Source of the DNA: Lytechinus pictus
Taxonomy: Eukaryota > Echinodermata > Echinoidea > Temnopleuroida > Toxopneustidae
Length of the DNA: 64,000 bases
Direction: 5' to 3'
Assembly (NCBI RefSeq): GCF_037042905.1
Contig: NC_087247.1
Location: forward strand, 63,821,420 to 63,885,419
A model generated the notes under the pieces. That model was not told the DNA's origin. It did no database searches and was given only the letters and a program-made list of their open reading frames with translations. Position numbers and translations under genes: made by a program. Shown here piece after piece: positions 44,281 through 55,598 of this stretch. Numbering within the stretch: the first letter of the stretch is position 1; every line of letters starts with the position of its first letter.

Positions 44281-44515
44281 TCAACGACACAAATAGACTG
44301 CCCTTGCAAAGAACCTCTTGTGCAATCTGCCCGTAAGAAATTTTAAAAAGAGCGGGCAAAAGACCCTATTCAATGTTAAAACTTCCCCAAGAATGAGGCA
44401 GATGTGGCCAATAGATTCTGAAAAGTAGCCCAATACATGAAGACCCCCTATACTTTTTTTTTTTTTTTCTTGTCTGGCGAGATATGTGGAGTCTGGAGAA
44501 CCCCCCCCCCCCCCC

Positions 44516-44546
<31 letters not shown>

Positions 44547-45160
44547 GATAGGTCCTAAAATGAAAAAAAAAAAAATAATAATAATAATCATTTTTTTTTT
44601 AATCCTCCAAAGACAAAAGTCGAAACAGCAAAATTTTCACTTTATCCCAGGCCAGGCCAAGGAAAGTCCTAAAAAGGGAGGTTAACGTTAGACAGACTCT
44701 TAAGAGACAAATGGAGAGGATTTTTTTTCTTGTGGAAAAAAAAATAGAAGGTAATGGAATTAAGTCTTTAATTTCCATTTACTGGATGGCTATTCGCCGT
44801 TGAAACCGATATAACTTAAAAATCATTTCCAATAGGAACAAAAATTATCTTTAAAGGTCATTTTCGATGTTTCATACATAATTAGAGCCTACACATTTAC
44901 TTGCTTCAGAGTTCAGGGTGATTTTTAACAGCACTGCACCGGCAATGACCTGCCGTGTTGTTGATACAACCGTGCATTACCGACACAAAAAGTCAAGTGT
45001 GGGACTGGGATTAAAAGTGTGCAGTAGAAAATTTGTTGAAGGTGAAATTTCGACCGGCGATGAAGATACATTTTCACTTTTATCAAAATAATTTTTCCCC
45101 TGGCATAGGTCTAAAATATATAAATTCTCTGAAAACATACATAATTGAGAAAGAATTGTC
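44281..45160. other. Remainder of the 4.6-kb element interior
   Basis: C run and A run at about 44500-44545; otherwise AT-rich and without ORFs. Confidence 0.4.
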
Positions 45161-46092
45161 TGAAAAATGAATATTTTCTACTTACTCTCTTCCAGGTTCA
45201 AGATTGTTGCAAGCCAATATTTTGCTTTTTCGGCTAGTCTTGAGCTGCAGACCCTGTTTACAGCTGCAAATCAGCTGCAACTTGCGTTCAATCGCAAGCC
45301 GTTTTCTTGCAACGCAAATTGGCGATTGATTGCTAGTTGCAGTCAATCGGGATCGGCTGCAAAGTTGCAGTCGATTTGCAATCAATTGCAACGTAACTTT
45401 CTTGCAACGCCCCAATAGATTCAGAGACAGATAGATACATAGGTACATACAAAGATAGACAGATAGATAGATAGATAGATGGATAGATATATAGATAGAG
45501 AGAAAATAGATCGATATATTTATTCACAGATAGACATATTGATTAACATATTAAACATATTTAATAGATAAAAATTAAATAGATAAACAGACAAATAAAC
45601 AGACATAATTATTTAAACAGATCAATAGATATTATATCAAAAAACAGATAGACATACATATTTTGAACAGATAGACATAAGATAGATAGATAGATAGATA
45701 GATAGATAACGATAAATAGGCAGATAGATAGAAAGACAGATATACAGACATTTAATTAGCCGGATAAATCATTAGATAGATAGATAGATAGATAAAGAGA
45801 CAGACAGACAGGTAGATATATTTGTAGATAGATAGATAGACAGACATATTTAAACAGATAATTGTTAGACAGATAGATAGAAAAATAAGTAGTTCGAGAG
45901 ATAGATAAATAAATAGACAGATAGATGGATAGATAGAAAGATAGACATATTTAAACAGATAGATATACATTAGGCAGAGAGATAGATAAATAGACAGATA
46001 GATGGATAGATAGATAGATAGAAAGATAGACATATTTAAACAGATAGATATATATTAGGCAGAGAGATATATAGATAGATATATCATGTAGG

Positions 46093-46125
<33 letters not shown>

Positions 46126-46369
46126 GAATTTTACGTTTTTATTTTTTTGAAAAGTGAAAATATATTTTTTTGAAAAGTGAAATATATATTTTTTTGTAAG
46201 TGAAATATATTTTTTTATAAAGTGGAATACATTTTTAAAAGTGAAATATAAATTTCTTTGAGTGAAATGGTTTAGTGGAAGAGAAACATATATTTTTCAA
46301 GTGAAATATATATTTAATTGATTCCCTATAAGCGTGCCATAGGAAAGAAGGCAAAGGAAGTCCGCTTAT

Positions 46370-46819
46370 TGTGTATTGAAGGGTGAACAAGCCGTAGTTT
46401 TGAGCATGTGCATTGTCCGTTGCTTGAGCCCACGAAGGCACCCGTAGAGGGCAGTAGAGAGCAAAATAATGGTAAATGATAATGACGTATCATGTAAGGG
46501 AGGTTCAAGCGAGAACCCGATTTCACAAAATGAAAATGTATACTTTTTTGAAATTACACCCTGTTATAAGTATGGAGCAGAAAGGAATTAATGTAAATCA
46601 TACGCATTCAATTAGCAAAGTGTTTAATCATTTTTCAAGAAAAGGGAAAAATAAGAACTCTGGCTTTGAAAATAAAGTTTACGTCAGATGTAAATGGATA
46701 AAGTGGAAAAAGCTTAAAAAGAAAATTGAGAAAAAGACATTTAACATAACAATAATTTAGGTATCGATTTACAGTGTATATTGCAAGACACTTCAGACGA
46801 TTATTCAGTACATGAAGGT
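46370..46819. other. No gene seen
   Basis: Flank of the fold-back element; the 94-codon open stretch (46476-46760) is lysine-rich and unrecognised. Confidence 0.4.
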
Positions 46820-47470
46820 GTACGCAGTCAGACCGCAGGTCCCTATGCTAATGAGCAAAAAGGCCAGATTCATCCAAATCATCTCGTGGCTGAATCCTCC
46901 TTGCAAAATCTCGTGATTCGTGAGATTTTTTTCTCTAAGGATTTACCTGCTTTAACCTCAAAGTCAAATGAAATATCATTGCACCATCAGATAGAGTAAA
47001 TGTTACTCTTTCATATTGGTCATTTATTTTGTATACAATATTTTGATAAATAAGTGAATTTCTTGCCTAAAAATGTGCCTCAAAACTGAATTTTCTTCCT
47101 CTGTTTTCTTTTGCAAATTGTGTAAAACTTTTTATTTTGAGCCTCAATGATATATATTAATATCACCATAAAGCTGAACTTCTGTACTTTCTCACAATGC
47201 CACTCTTGATATGCGGCACCTTTTAATCGGGTCAAGATCACACTTTCCCACCAAGGTACAAGACGAGATTTCTGAAATTTTGTAGTTGCATGAAATCCAG
47301 AGTTCTGATTGGCTGGATAAGGCTTACACACATGGGTGTCGATCGGTATTCTTGGTTGGGGGGGGGATGATTGACACAAATGTTCTTGTGGATGGGGATC
47401 TTTCAACATTACCCCCACTAAAATCACAAGTTAGGACATTTGGAAGTGGTTGATATGCATGGTGTTCTTG

Positions 47471-48579
47471 CAGTGGCGTACCGTGAGTCACGGCATGGGG
47501 GGTGGGGGTACCAGCAAAATTTTTGAATCACTTATTGAGCGCGCGAAGCGCGCTCAGTTGCCAGGTATACTGACCTAATATAGGGACATTTTAAGGACAG
47601 TGCCATTAAACGGATATGTATCTCACTGCTCAATAATGCGAGCGCGAAGCGCGAGCTGAAAATTGTTGATATGCAGACCAAAAAAGGACATTATAAGCAA
47701 ATTTTTGTAATCATGATACATACCTGTCTCGCTAAACAAACAATGCGAGCGCGAAGCGCGAGCTAAAATTTTTGTAAATATTTACCCCAAACAAGGACAT
47801 GTTAAGGACTATATTTTAGGAATCCATTAAGAGTATACATATCTCACCATAGTCATCTAATGCGAGTGCAAAGCGCTTGCTGATTTCGCTACATCTAAAC
47901 ACATGAAGCACTTTTTGTAGTCATTGTAATCATGATAATACGCATCTCACTCATCAAATATTGCGAGCGCGAAGCGCGAGCTGAAAATTTAGGATATTCA
48001 GACCTGAAGAGAGGCATTCTAAGGCCTGTTTGTAAGAATTCACTAAGACCATACGATACGTATTTCACTAAACAAATGATGCGATCGAAAATTTTTGATA
48101 TTCAGATCAGAAAAAGGGACATTTTAAGGACTGATTTTTAGGAATTCATGAAGAGCAGTCATATCTCACCAATCTACTAGTACGAACATAAGCACGGACA
48201 GGAAATGTTTTATATTAACACCTTAAAATGGGGCAATCACTTTAAGTAGTCATAAAAAAGAACCATATGTCACTACATAAAACAATAATAAGTCGAAGTG
48301 CGATGAAATATATTTGGTGTATATTGACTTAAATACGTTAAACAGACAATGCGAGTACCGGGAACAATGAAGAAATCTAGGCCTGAGCAAAATAAAGTTG
48401 TGAAAAAATGTTTCTTATGTATTATAACATAACATTATTATAATATAACATTATAATGAACAATAATTTCTTCATTCCCACTACGTTTCTCTTCCTTTCT
48501 CCTCTTCCCCGTTTTTTTTTTGGCCAGCCGATTAGGGGGCACGTGCCCCTATGCCCCCCCCCCCGTAGTTACGCCACTG
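47471..48579. mobile_element. CAGTGGCGTA element carrying a GCGAGCGCG array (inner layer)
   Basis: Left CAGTGGCGTA and right TTACGCCACTG are inverted ends. The body is an array of units with cores at about 47541, 47638, 47744, 47862, 47961, 48080 and 48349, spaced about 99-119 bp. It links the GCGAGC arrays to the CAGTGGC MITE class also seen at 33092 and 52645. Confidence 0.75.
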
Positions 48580-48599
48580 TGATCTTGGAAATTCTTTCA

Positions 48600-49690
48600 T
48601 TATTGCAGTGTACTGTACTTATAATTTTTTTTGAAAATTCAATTTGTGTTACAAGTAAGCCTATTCTAAACTCATACGAAAGAAAAAATGACAAAAATTG
48701 TCTGGACCATGTACAAAGTGATCTGTTTATTGGACATGATGTATACAACTTCTCTCTTAAATCTAACCCGACTGGCGATATCTTTTTTCTTCTTAATGCA
48801 TGATGATAAAATGCAGATTCGGACAAATTAAGACTAGCACAAATTACAAACTGTGTGGCTTCTCGTGCGCCATCGGGCGTACCGTCATTCCTGAGACGAT
48901 TTTAACCCTGGATTTTAACATGTTTTAAGTGCTTTATAAGTGCATAAAACAAAAACAAACATAAAAACAATCAAAACTCAACTGTCATGTTATGATATTT
49001 CTCCAACATTTTCTTGAACCATCAGTGTGTAATATCAGCTAATATATGTGTTAAAATGAAATTTACGTACCGCATGAGTGTGCTCATATAGAATGCAAAA
49101 CTGTCATATCCCTTACCAAACTCAAAAGAGATTTCTTTTTGCCAAAATAAGAAAGAGCCAATCAAGTTTAGTTATTCAAGTCCATAACAATAACAAGAAT
49201 AACATGGAAAAAAAATCCGATGTTCATATCCGAAGATACGCTTTAGAGAGAAATGAATGATTATTTTTCTGAAACCATTAATTGATTTCACTTATTAAAA
49301 ATTGTAAAAATATGATCATGTTACCACTGGTGGGATGGAACACCCTATCAACAAAAGTTGTTTTTCGTCGGGGTCCTTTTATGTCATGTGTTAAAAAATA
49401 TCATATACGTAAACATTTCATTCTTTTTCATCTTGAACCTCCACCCATCTGTTTAAAAGTCTTGGAAAAGAATGTTTTTATTTAATAACAATATACACAA
49501 ATTGCGAGGGAAACAAACTGATTGATGGCATACTATAATCATCACTATAATCATCATGATCAAACCTTTACATTTTTTCATCATCATTATTATAAATTTT
49601 CTACCCTAAATTATTGGGGGGATGATAATACAGGCCATCCCCCCCACATGAAATATTGGGGGGGGGGGGATATATATCCCCCATCCCCCA
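48600..49690. other. Interior of the 2.4-kb element
   Basis: AT-rich, no ORF of note; G and C runs near 49614-49690 just inside the right end. Confidence 0.4.
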
Positions 49691-50287
49691 CGTGATCGAC
49701 ACCCATGCTTACACAACAACAGGCGCGGGTAATTTGAGGAGATTACCACATGGGAAGTGTGACCTTCCCATGAACCCAGGCACTGGAACCTTGGAATTTG
49801 CCAGTGTGTGGTCTCCTTGACCAATCAGAGTGCAGTATTCTTGTTTCAAGCTGCTTTACTTGGCCTATGAAAAGTGTGATCTTGACCCGATAAAACAAAT
49901 TCTTATTTTGAAACCTATACCATTTCAAAGCATACATATTCAGCTTTACCATGATCTAAAAATCATTTGGGCTCAAACAAAAATAAAGTGTGAAAATAGC
50001 AGCTTTTTAGGTGAAAATAATTATTTTGTAGCACACTTTAGATCAAAATTTTAACCTATATTACAAAATCTTTGAATAAATTTAAACACATGACCTGAAA
50101 GAATAATTCTTCTTCTTTACAATGATACCAAAACCATGAAATTCGATGCACAACTAGAGCAGCAATGACAGAATGAAAAGAGGTGTTTTGGTCCGCATCA
50201 AGCTCATTAAATATGCAAAACATAACAAGTCATGAATATCACTTGGGTGAAGAAGCCACTTTCTTGGGACCTGCCGTCTGACTGTAC

Positions 50288-51297
50288 GTGTGAGTTTGCG
50301 TGTACGTACGTGCGTGTGTTAAGTGGATATGCATAAATGTAATGTAAGTGTCTGTTTGCATTCGTGTGTAGATGTATAATTTATGTTTGGGTATCTGATT
50401 CGTACATGTCTGAATATGTTGCATTTACATAATAAAAATAGTCACGATTTAGATTCTATTAAGTGTGGTGACTGATGAATCTATTTATGCTTACAAAGTA
50501 AAAGTGAAATAAACATGACACAATTCTCATTTTCCATTGCGTATCAGATTATTGTTTTATAATGTTGATTCATTAATTTTTCTAGCAATGACAAGCATTA
50601 GATTATCTTTATATTCCTTTTCGGACATGAGTGAATCACGTTTGAGAACCACGACCCTTGCATCAAACACCATTATTGTTATGCAAAGTTGTATACTCAT
50701 TTAGGGCCTACGTATCGTTGTCAAATTTGAAAACTATACTGTACCAGGTGATTTGACTATACGTACCGACGCGGCACCAAGAGAATGAAATATCAGTTTC
50801 ACAAACGGTCCATTTAATCATGATGACAATTTACGAGGACGTTTCAGCACTTATAGAATGTCATTAATTTTATTGTTATGATTGTTGAGGCATATAGGTG
50901 TCCATTAATATTTCGATAGTTAGATGCTAAAATAGTTTACATAGATCAAAATTAATTAATAACAGTGTTAAATTATTCCAGTCGAACTATACTAACTGGT
51001 AGTTGAGAGCAACGGCCTAACATGCGGGGGGAAGGGGCTTTATTGGAAAATGAAGGAAAGGGACAAGAAAAAAAGAGAAAAACTAAAACGACCGGGCTGC
51101 CGCGGATTAAAAATAAAGAACGGGAAGAAAGATGGATGGGTATGAAATCTATCATGAACTTGCTAAGTGTTATGCAAAAACGGTCGCAATCAGGACAAAA
51201 AGTCTTTAGCCAAAGGCTAGACATATCACCCTTATTACACTTTACTATTACCTCAGTAAAGCTTTTCGCTGGCATGAGTTATCGTAAAAAGCCTCTT
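50288..51297. other. No gene seen
   Basis: Starts with a GTGTGTACGTACGTGCGTG stretch. Overlapping open stretches on both strands at 50973-51390 show no recognisable domain. Confidence 0.4.
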
Positions 51298-51980
51298 ATT
51301 TCAATTCAATTCAATTCAATTCATTTTATTGTCATGTATAAAAAACACAAAAATTGTCCTCGGACTCCTTTCTTAACAAAAAGTGCATAAAAAAATAATA
51401 ATCATTCACAAACTATAAATACAATACATCAAAATAATACATACATGTAGTATAAATATATCAATAAAATAAATATACATAAATATACCCTGTCTGCATG
51501 CTTGAGCACCCACGACACGACACCAACCACTGACCCACTGTATGAAACAAAGTGTCACCACAGTGGAACAATGCGATCTAAGGTGGGTACTCAAGCATGC
51601 AGACAGGTACCAGGAGCTATTAAGTGGATACATGAATACATTAAGTGAATAAATTAGATTAGAATAGTATTGTCTATTATCTCACAAATTTTGCATTATA
51701 GCACTTTGATGCCCGAGGTATAAAGGACGTTCTGAACCTTTCTGTTCTCACCCTTGTGAGTCTAATGCGACCAGATCTGTTAAAGACTAGCTCCCCATGG
51801 AGCGGGTGAGTTTCATCTTTAACAATGGCATTGTTAAAGATGGCTAAATCTCCAAAGCTAACATGAGCTCTGCCCAAGACCCCATGGAGTAGGGGCTCTT
51901 CATCTGTAACATTCAAAGGACTTATAACGGGCCCCTGTATATGGACCTTTCCATGCATTAAGCTTTGTGTTGAAGCACTG
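51298..51980 (-). mobile_element. 5'-truncated LINE, minus strand
   Basis: The minus strand reads ORF2 C-terminus, a 3' UTR with a 24-bp hairpin arm pair (51489-51512 and 51584-51607, 23 of 24 paired), and an AATTGAATTGAATTGAATTG tail (51298-51325). Confidence 0.75.
51677..51980 (-). pseudogene. C-terminal fragment of LINE ORF2
   Basis: The last part reads HPLHGELVFNRSGRIRLTRV and RTERFRTSFIPRASKCYN. This fits the conserved end of many non-LTR retrotransposon ORF2 proteins: an H.L....R.GR.R pattern, the T.R...SF.P motif and a final position corresponding to WN. RT and endonuclease domains are missing. The upstream part of the frame (to 52039) runs into a G-tract and is not LINE-like. Confidence 0.65.
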
Positions 51981-52084
51981 ACGTACAGGGGGGGGGGGGT
52001 CCACAGCCAAGGGGAATCCAAAGAAAATAAAGGAAGCAACGAAATGAAACGAATTTAAAAATCTAGCACATTATTAGAATTTCA

Positions 52085-52640
52085 TTTCAAAAGGCAATTT
52101 TTTTCTTGCTTGCTTCGCTCGCGGCGACTTTTTCAACCCCCCCCCCATTTGCTATGTGCCCCTCAAAATATTGGTTTATTACGCAAGTGCGTTGAATTGT
52201 GTTGTTTAAAAGCTATACAATGTATAACTGCGATTTGATTAAAGATAGCGGCTATCTGTAAGGTTTGAAATAGCTTTAATATCAAGAGGACCCCACCCGC
52301 ATAGCACTGACGTAGGTAGCAATGGAAGGCTTTTGGGTCATGGCCCCCAAAAGTTCTACAACCAAAAAAAAAAAAAAAAAAGAGGAAAGAAAGAAAAGAA
52401 ATGGAAAAATAGTGTAAGATATGATGTTATTTTCTGAATATCATGTCAAAATCTATTTCAAAGTTAGATTCTCATGAAAAGATGATTTTTTTTCTCGCTC
52501 GCTTTGCTCGCTCGGGACCTCTATCAAGCAATTTTTTGCCGCACGCGCCATACTCTCCTCACTCTTTTTTTATTTACTCATTCACGCTACTGTCGCATAG
52601 AGCTTCGCCCTTATGCTCGCAAACAATTAAGAAAATCCTG
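52085..52640. repeat. Diverged CAGTGGC-class repeat fragments
   Basis: CGCTTGCTTCGCTCGCGGCG, C run, TTGGGTCATGGCCCCC, A run and CTCGCTCGCTTTGCTCGCTC blocks are shared with 15720-16370, 33092-33333 and 54540-54640. Boundaries are unclear. Confidence 0.5.
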
Positions 52641-52644
52641 TTCA

Positions 52645-52856
52645 CAGTGGCGTACGGACCAAGAAAAACGAAGAGATAAGGAAAGAGAAAAGGTTGAAAC
52701 CCTTGATATTATTTTCTGAATATTTTGTCAATCTATTACAATATTGGAGTTTTGTAATAAAATGTATAAATTTTTGGTCGCTCGCAACTTTTTTATTTTT
52801 TTTATTTTTTGTAAATTTTGCCAGATATACCATATCTGACCCCCTATACGCCACTG
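52645..52856. mobile_element. MITE with CAGTGGCGTA...TACGCCACTG ends
   Basis: CAGTGGCGTACGGACC and the inverted TATACGCCACTG bound 212 bp with the TTTCTGAATATTTTGTCAAT and GGTCGCTCGCAAC core of the class. Confidence 0.75.
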
Positions 52857-53740
52857 CCTCTTCATACCATGATACGACCGGGAAATTTTCAGCTCAATAC
52901 TTTTTGTCAAGTTCACCCAAATGTGGACATAATGCTGTATCACACAAAAATGGGAAAAGATGAATTATAATGAAACACTCTTTCATTATTCCATAATTAC
53001 TATTTATAATTATATTACCTTCCAAAATTTCGAGAATGTAATGATTAGTGATTTTTTACTCTCCCATTATGCCTATATTTGATGTCGAATTTTATTTCAG
53101 TATGATACTGCCAATAATAAAAATCAATTTATATTTCTATTTATCTCGACGCTTCCGCCTTTTCTCACAAGATAAATTACAATAGTATTTCCAGACATGT
53201 TTTTCTACTACATTGAATAATGGCGGTTAAAATCAAATCACTTACAAGTACATAATATTATTGAATGGTACATTGATTGTATTCAAGACTCGTGCATCAA
53301 TAAACACTTCTTTTCTGAAAGTATTTTGAATATGAAACAATGAAGGACATAAGAACGTGAAATAACCGCAGTGTTTTGTTTCCTTTTATTTAAGAACCTT
53401 TCCAGTGTAAAAAAAAAAGAGAGGGAGAAATTTGATAGAATAACATAAAAATAGTGGTTTAAAAGCAGTGTTGATCAAGTATTATTAAAAATTTGGTGCC
53501 TGCAAAAGGTAAAATAGTAAAAAGGGTGCATGTTGTAGATTTGTTGAGTCGAATCTAAAATTGAAAAAGGGCACCTTAAGACGTGAAGTTCAACTTCAAG
53601 TTGTTTGTCAAATACGACTCAATCAAGAAAAGACATACCCATACTATTACTGCTATTGATGCTAACAGTTATTAGAAATTTCGATCATTAAATTGTTGGC
53701 ACGTTCTTGGCGTATTCAGTGTGAACCGAAAGTAAACCAT
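52857..53740. other. No gene seen
   Basis: AT-rich sequence without recognised repeats or exons. Confidence 0.4.
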
Positions 53741-54171
53741 CCCGGGGGGGGGGGGCAGTCTAATGTATTGTTGTACTTTCCAACCCCCCCCCCTAAACGA
53801 GTTTTCCTCTGTGTGCAAAATAACCCCCTAAACAAGTGTTTTCGCGGGTTTCATAGACACATTTTGGTCCCTAAACAAGTTGTCGCCAGAATATGACCCC
53901 TGAACAAGCTTGGGGAAAAAAACATACCCTAAACACGTTTGGCTAGTCTAAAAAAAAGCTTTGGAAAAAACATACCCTCAATACGTTTGACCCCTCGATT
54001 GACCGTTGACCAGTCTTTCAAAACCACCCCCTTTCTTGACTAACTCGGTGTTATTAATTCCCTAAATGAAACGCTCAACGAGTGCCCGCGTCCAAAATTG
54101 AAAAAAAAACACGCGTTTTTTGGTCACGCATGTGTACAGCAATATATTTGACTGCCCCCCCCCCCCCCGGG
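53741..54171. mobile_element. MITE with CCCGGGGG...CAGTC ends
   Basis: Left CCCGGGGG..GGCAGTCTAATG, TATTGTTGTA and right GTACAGCAATATATTTGACTG, C run, GGG are inverted. Internal CCCCTAAACGAG/ACAAGT blocks repeat about six times. Flanks AAACCAT and AACCAC are a possible but imperfect target duplication. A fragment of the family is at 13076-13195. Confidence 0.75.
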
Positions 54172-54282
54172 AACCACCCATTATTTTGCTATACTTTTAA
54201 TACGAGTAACGTCCATATAATTTCTTCGAATTTAGATCAATATGAAAGACCGTTTTATGAGACCAAGCATCACTCTTGATAA

Positions 54283-54439
54283 GAAGAAGTCGTCATCGAA
54301 ACCTTGGATGAATTTGAAAAGGTCGTCAAAATGTTAGAATCACGGTTATGTTTCAGCAGCAATACTTTGTCATGTCGTTGTTCGTCACCACCGCCGTCCC
54401 TACCACAGAAACCAGAGTGGGCGTGTCTTATAAACGAAG
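54283..54439 (+). CDS. Single-pass membrane protein, exon before the membrane segment
   Basis: Open frame (VVIETLDEFEKVVKMLESRL, then four cysteines in CFSSNTLSCRC...WACLINE) ending at a perfect donor GAAG|GTAAGTATC in phase 1. In-frame TAA at 54280-54282 means either an acceptor near 54283 (weak pyrimidine tract) or a start at the ATG at 54331. No signal peptide is present, so upstream exons are expected if it is type I. It joins in phase to 55517-55598. The cysteine and proline content just before a membrane segment suggests the end of an ectodomain. Family not recognised. Confidence 0.5.
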
Positions 54440-54539
54440 GTAAGTATCGAATCTACTGGCGTGTAGATGGGGAGGGTGCTTTGGGACCCCGGACCTCCCA
54501 CATTTTCACGACCAAGAAAAAGAGGAGGTAAAGTAAGAC

Positions 54540-54720
54540 AAGGGAAGCAAAAGGTGGTGAAATAGGATGTCATTTTCTAAAAATCATGTCAAGATCTATC
54601 ACAAAATTAGTTTTTCTGTAAAAAAAAGAGGCTGGTTGCTCCTACCCCCATTTATCCCCCTATTATTGTACTTTCTACCCGTTATTGTACTTTCGAGATC
54701 GCCATTATGATATTAATTTT
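54540..54720. repeat. CAGTGGC-class repeat fragment in the first intron
   Basis: ATTTTCTAAAAATCATGTCA, GATCTATCACAAAATTAG and C runs match the class core. Two TTGTACTTTCTACCC/GAG blocks follow. Confidence 0.45.
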
Positions 54721-55516
54721 AATTAGGGGAAAGTAATACTTGGGGACTATTTCGTAAAAGTTTTCAGCACTGACAAGTTGTCATCATCTGACAGTAGTAA
54801 CAGTCGGACACTACCTTGTGATTCTCGTCCAATGACAACCAAGAAATGTCAGACCTATTTAAGACGACATGATGAGTTCTCCCCGGAAGATATCCATCTT
54901 TGATGATAGTATTCTATTTCACATTAAAGTAAAATTTTGTGTAAAAGATTTGATATTAAATGGTGGTATTGATAATACATTTCTGTAGAAAATGTAAACA
55001 ATTTCTTGATATTAGGCACCTTAGAAAAACCCAATGGGCATTCGAATGTAGATAAACTTCAATCTTCATTATTTAAATTATTGCAAAAACATTTGTAAAG
55101 ATTATCATAGTCATCGTAAAATGGAATATTTGAATGAATTGTGGATCTTTTTTTATTGAAGTGTCATTATCAGTGTTATTCCTTTTTTTTCTCGTAGTGT
55201 TCAATAATTCGAATGATATTTTTTATGCAGATAAACTATTTTTTCTGGTTATGTGGCTCGATGTTTTTTTTTTATAGGATCAGGAAAGCGTTTCATCAAT
55301 ATTTTGTGTGTGACAAGTTGTCAGATCTGAAACTTTCCTTCATTCTGATTGGCTAAAAAGATCAGTTTCTATGGTATCTATCGGATGAAACAGGCTTTGT
55401 ATGATAAAATATCCGACAAGACTGAAGTCGGATGAATGATATCAGATGGTTTTTTTTTCATGAGAAGCGTGGTCGTGTCCTATATGTCTCTAATAGATCT
55501 TGTACTTTTCTTTCAG
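54721..55516. other. Intron sequence
   Basis: AT-rich, between the two membrane-protein exons. No further exon seen. Confidence 0.45.
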
Positions 55517-55598
55517 ACGCAAAATTTCCTCCCTGGATGTGGGGAATAATCTGTGTGGTAATAGTCGGTGTCATTCTACTTATCATCATTGTATACAA
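55517..55598 (+). CDS. Single-pass membrane protein, transmembrane exon
   Basis: Strong acceptor (GTACTTTTCTTTCAG) and perfect donor (ACAA|GTAAGTTA). Entered in phase 1 it encodes DAKFPPW, then a hydrophobic helix (MWGIICVVIVGVILLIIIVY), leaving in phase 2. The helix is about 19-20 residues, the right length for one membrane pass, and the next exon begins with basic residues. This is the strongest host exon in the window. Confidence 0.65.

Larger units (their letters stand above)
40781..45417. mobile_element. 4.6-kb TIR element inserted in the right arm
   Basis: The left end TATGGGGTGTTGCAAGAAAC and the right end, read inward, TATTGGGGCGTTGCAAGAAA are inverted. Subterminal regions at both ends (40790-41030 and 45240-45410) are packed with TTGCGTTCAAT, GATTGCAA and TTGCAATCAATTGCAA variants. 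The fold-back arm continues on both sides (GATATAC... left; GATTCAGAGACAG right), so the other arm serves as an empty-site reference. The interior holds MITEs at 41628-41758, 42990-43530 and 43735-44162 and no transposase ORF, so it is non-autonomous. No clean target duplication was found. Confidence 0.75.
37230..46369. mobile_element. Giant fold-back (TU-like) element
   Basis: Two arms of about 2.2 kb are reverse complements, turning round a loop at about 39514-39550. The outermost matching block is ATAAGCGGAC (37230) against GTCCGCTTAT (46360). Next come TATGGCACGC, a tandem TTCACTTTTCAAAAAAATAT block, a long ATCTATCTATCTG tetranucleotide block, then unique inner sequence (CGTCCGCACGACGAATTAAA; GGTATCCCCATATCCTTG). 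Arms differ by scattered substitutions and indels. The right arm is split by the TIR element at 40781-45417; the left arm is uninterrupted there. Architecture (outer tandem short repeats, inner domain, no required ORF) matches the TU fold-back elements known from sea urchin. No transposase is visible. Confidence 0.85.
47331..49706. mobile_element. 2.4-kb TIR element with 9-bp target duplication (middle layer)
   Basis: ATGGGTGTCGATC at 47332-47344 and GATCGACACCCAT at 49694-49706 are perfect 13-bp inverted ends. GCTTACACA at 47322-47330 and 49707-49715 is a 9-bp direct repeat. Nine-base duplications are typical of Mutator-like elements (inference). The interior holds the 47471-48579 element and no transposase ORF. 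Confidence 0.8.
46820..50287. mobile_element. Diverged long-inverted-repeat element (outer layer of a nest)
   Basis: GTACGCAGTCAGACCGCAGG at 46820 pairs with CCTGCCGTCTGACTGTAC at 50270-50287. Inner arm blocks also pair: ATCGGGTCAAGATCACACTT (47227) with AAGTGTGATCTTGACCCGAT (49871), and GTTCTGATTGGCTGGA with TCCTTGACCAATCAGAGTGC. Arms of about 500 bp are old and diverged; no ORF. Confidence 0.65.

Noticed and set aside
37650-46130. CRISPR-like regularly spaced repeats
   Set aside because: The repeats are degenerate tetranucleotides and TE arrays in eukaryotic DNA, with no unique spacers.
46490-46530. Possible tRNA B box (GGTTCAAGCGAGAAC)
   Set aside because: No matching A box or cloverleaf around it.
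46476-46760. 94-codon lysine-rich ORF
   Set aside because: Composition follows local A-richness, with no splice signals or motif.
50973-51390. Overlapping 100- and 122-codon ORFs on opposite strands
   Set aside because: Mutual shadows; the plus one runs into the LINE tail. No domain recognised.
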